A DNA stretch of 7,429 nt from Natronohydrobacter sp. (GTDB lineage: Bacteria; Pseudomonadota; Alphaproteobacteria; Rhodobacterales; Rhodobacteraceae), in contig SKSL01000267.1 of NCBI GenBank assembly GCA_007123015.1, forward strand, positions 1-7,429, given 5' to 3'. Within the stretch, counting starts at the first letter, position 1, and the number at the start of each line of letters is the position of its first letter. The notes beneath the pieces are model-generated. The model saw nothing but the letters and a program-made list of their open reading frames with translations, was not told the origin of the DNA and made no database searches. This document shows, piece by piece, positions 6,525-7,429 of the stretch. A program made the translations under genes and the position numbers.

Positions 6525-7208
6525 ATGCAGAGCATCGACCTTGCCACCACCAGTCTGCGCGAGATGAACGCAACCCTGCAGGCCACAAACGACCAGACCA
6601 ACGCCACCCATTGGGAAATCCTGAACCCGCGCGGCGCGCATGCCATCGCGGTCGGGCTGGATGCGCCAATCGAGGTCACAGTCCGCGGCGTCACGGGCTA
6701 TTATTGCGCAGGCATGAACAAACAGGCGACGGTCCATGTCACAGGCTCTGCCGGGCCGGGTGTCGCCGAGAACATGATGTCGGGTACAGTGATCATCGAC
6801 GGGGATGCCAGCCAATATGCCGGGGCCACCGGGCGCGGCGGGCTTCTGGTGATCAAGGGCAATGCGTCTTCGCGCTGCGGGATTTCGATGAAAGGCATCG
6901 ATATCGTGGTGCAGGGCAATATCGGCCATATGTCGGCCTTCATGGGGCAGGCGGGCAATCTGGTGGTCTGCGGCGATGCGGGCGAGGCTTTGGGCGATTC
7001 GCTCTATGAAGCGCGGCTCTTTGTGCGCGGGTCGGTCAAAAGCCTTGGCGCCGATTGCATCGAGAAGGACATGCGCCCCGAACATCTGGACATTCTGCGC
7101 GATCTTCTGGCCCGCGCAGGCGTCGACGCAGACCCGCAGGAGTTTCGCCGTTACGGCTCGGCCCGCAAACTGTATAATTTCGATATCGACAATGTCGCGG
7201 CCTATTGA
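6525..7208 (+). CDS. mgsB: N-methylglutamate synthase subunit B, GXGXG beta-helix protein (GlxC-like)
   Basis: This 227-residue protein is equivalent to the C-terminal GXGXG domain of the glutamate synthase large subunit, made as a separate chain (GlxC). Residues about 50-175 show the regular glycine-turn and hydrophobic-strand pattern of a right-handed beta-helix, for example VTGSAGPGVAENMMSGTVII (72-91), GDASQYAGATGRGGLLVIKG (93-112), GNIGHMSAFMGQAGNLVVCG (131-150) and EALGDSLYEARLFVRG (154-169). The last 50 residues form a helical tail with HLDILRDLLARAG (187-199). In full-length glutamate synthase this domain has a structural role and contacts the other domains. No catalytic residue is expected in it. 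The start is three bases after the mgsA stop, with GGAG at 6511-6514. The product should assemble with MgsA and MgsC. Formylmethanofuran dehydrogenase subunit C shares the fold, but the neighbours favour the GlxC reading. Confidence 0.87.
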   Translation: MQSIDLATTSLREMNATLQATNDQTNATHWEILNPRGAHAIAVGLDAPIEVTVRGVTGYYCAGMNKQATVHVTGSAGPGVAENMMSGTVIIDGDASQYAGATGRGGLLVIKGNASSRCGISMKGIDIVVQGNIGHMSAFMGQAGNLVVCGDAGEALGDSLYEARLFVRGSVKSLGADCIEKDMRPEHLDILRDLLARAGVDADPQEFRRYGSARKLYNFDIDNVAAY

Positions 7209-7220
7209 GGGACAACATCC

Positions 7221-7429
7221 ATGAAAGACCATGACCCCCGCATCCCCCGGACCCTGCCGATCCAGTCCGCGACCTTCACCAACCCGATCAATGCCGAAAT
7301 CCGCCGCGCGGCGGCCACAGGCATCTATGACATTCGCGGGGGCGGCGCGAAACGCCGCGTGCCGCATTTCGATGACCTGCTGTTTCTGGGCGCCTCGGTC
7401 AGCCGCTACCCGCTGGAAGGCTATCGCGA
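7221..7429 (+). CDS. mgsC: N-methylglutamate synthase subunit C, FMN-binding glutamate synthase domain (GlxD-like), 5' part
   Basis: The gene opens at ATG 7221 after GAGGGA (7207-7212) and runs open to the window end: 69 complete codons, no stop. The visible protein has RIPRTLP (7-13), SATFTNPINAEIRRAA (16-31), GIYDIRGGGAKRRVPHFDD (34-52) and LLFLGASVSRYPLEGYR (53-69). This matches the N-terminus of GlxD-type proteins, whose full length is usually about 440 residues and which carry the FMN-binding TIM barrel of glutamate synthase. The catalytic barrel and any iron-sulfur cysteines lie beyond the window. It is the third gene of the synthase block and starts 12 bases after mgsB. In the complete cluster it would supply the flavin site for reductive formation of N-methylglutamate. 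Confidence 0.85.
   Translation, partial: MKDHDPRIPRTLPIQSATFTNPINAEIRRAAATGIYDIRGGGAKRRVPHFDDLLFLGASVSRYPLEGYR

Noticed and set aside
6303..7367. Minus-strand open frame of 354 codons opposite mgsA, mgsB and mgsC
   Set aside because: It spans three well-supported genes and their junctions on the other strand, with no family-like motif. It is a compositional shadow.

Overview
The window looks like a chromosomal segment of an alphaproteobacterium, most probably of the Rhodobacterales. The grounds are a GC-rich coding sequence, proteins resembling those of Rhodobacteraceae, and an A/T-rich spacer element of a kind I associate with that group. I could not run a database search, so the lineage is a judgement from sequence style. 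Nearly the whole window is one plus-strand gene cluster whose two parts read as the enzymes of the N-methylglutamate route of methylamine oxidation.

Region 1 (1-393). The first 142 bases hold the N-terminal end of a minus-strand gene, probably an IS66-like transposase, cut by the window edge. A 251-base non-coding stretch follows with several inverted repeats. It probably carries the promoter and operator of the cluster.

Region 2 (394-5509). Four genes have the architecture of heterotetrameric sarcosine oxidase (soxB, soxD, soxA, soxG order). Because of what follows them, I read them as mgdABCD, the subunits of N-methylglutamate dehydrogenase. This enzyme releases formaldehyde (usually captured by tetrahydrofolate) and glutamate from N-methylglutamate. 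A 79-base spacer with small hairpins separates the first two genes. The remaining joins are overlaps of 4 and 8 bases.

Region 3 (5625-7429, runs off the window). After a 115-base gap come three genes encoding the pieces of a split glutamate synthase. They are a class II glutamine amidotransferase, a GXGXG beta-helix protein and the start of an FMN-binding synthase domain. They correspond to GlxB, GlxC and GlxD, also called MgsA, MgsB and MgsC of N-methylglutamate synthase. The expected missing partner is gamma-glutamylmethylamide synthetase (gmaS), which is not in the window and may lie downstream.

Together the products would take methylamine nitrogen and carbon through gamma-glutamylmethylamide and N-methylglutamate to glutamate, ammonium and a one-carbon unit. 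I found no RNA gene and no CRISPR array. I do not see an undescribed system here. The points most worth checking are the degenerate zinc site in the delta subunit, the insertion sequence next to the operon promoter region, and the repeat-bearing spacers.
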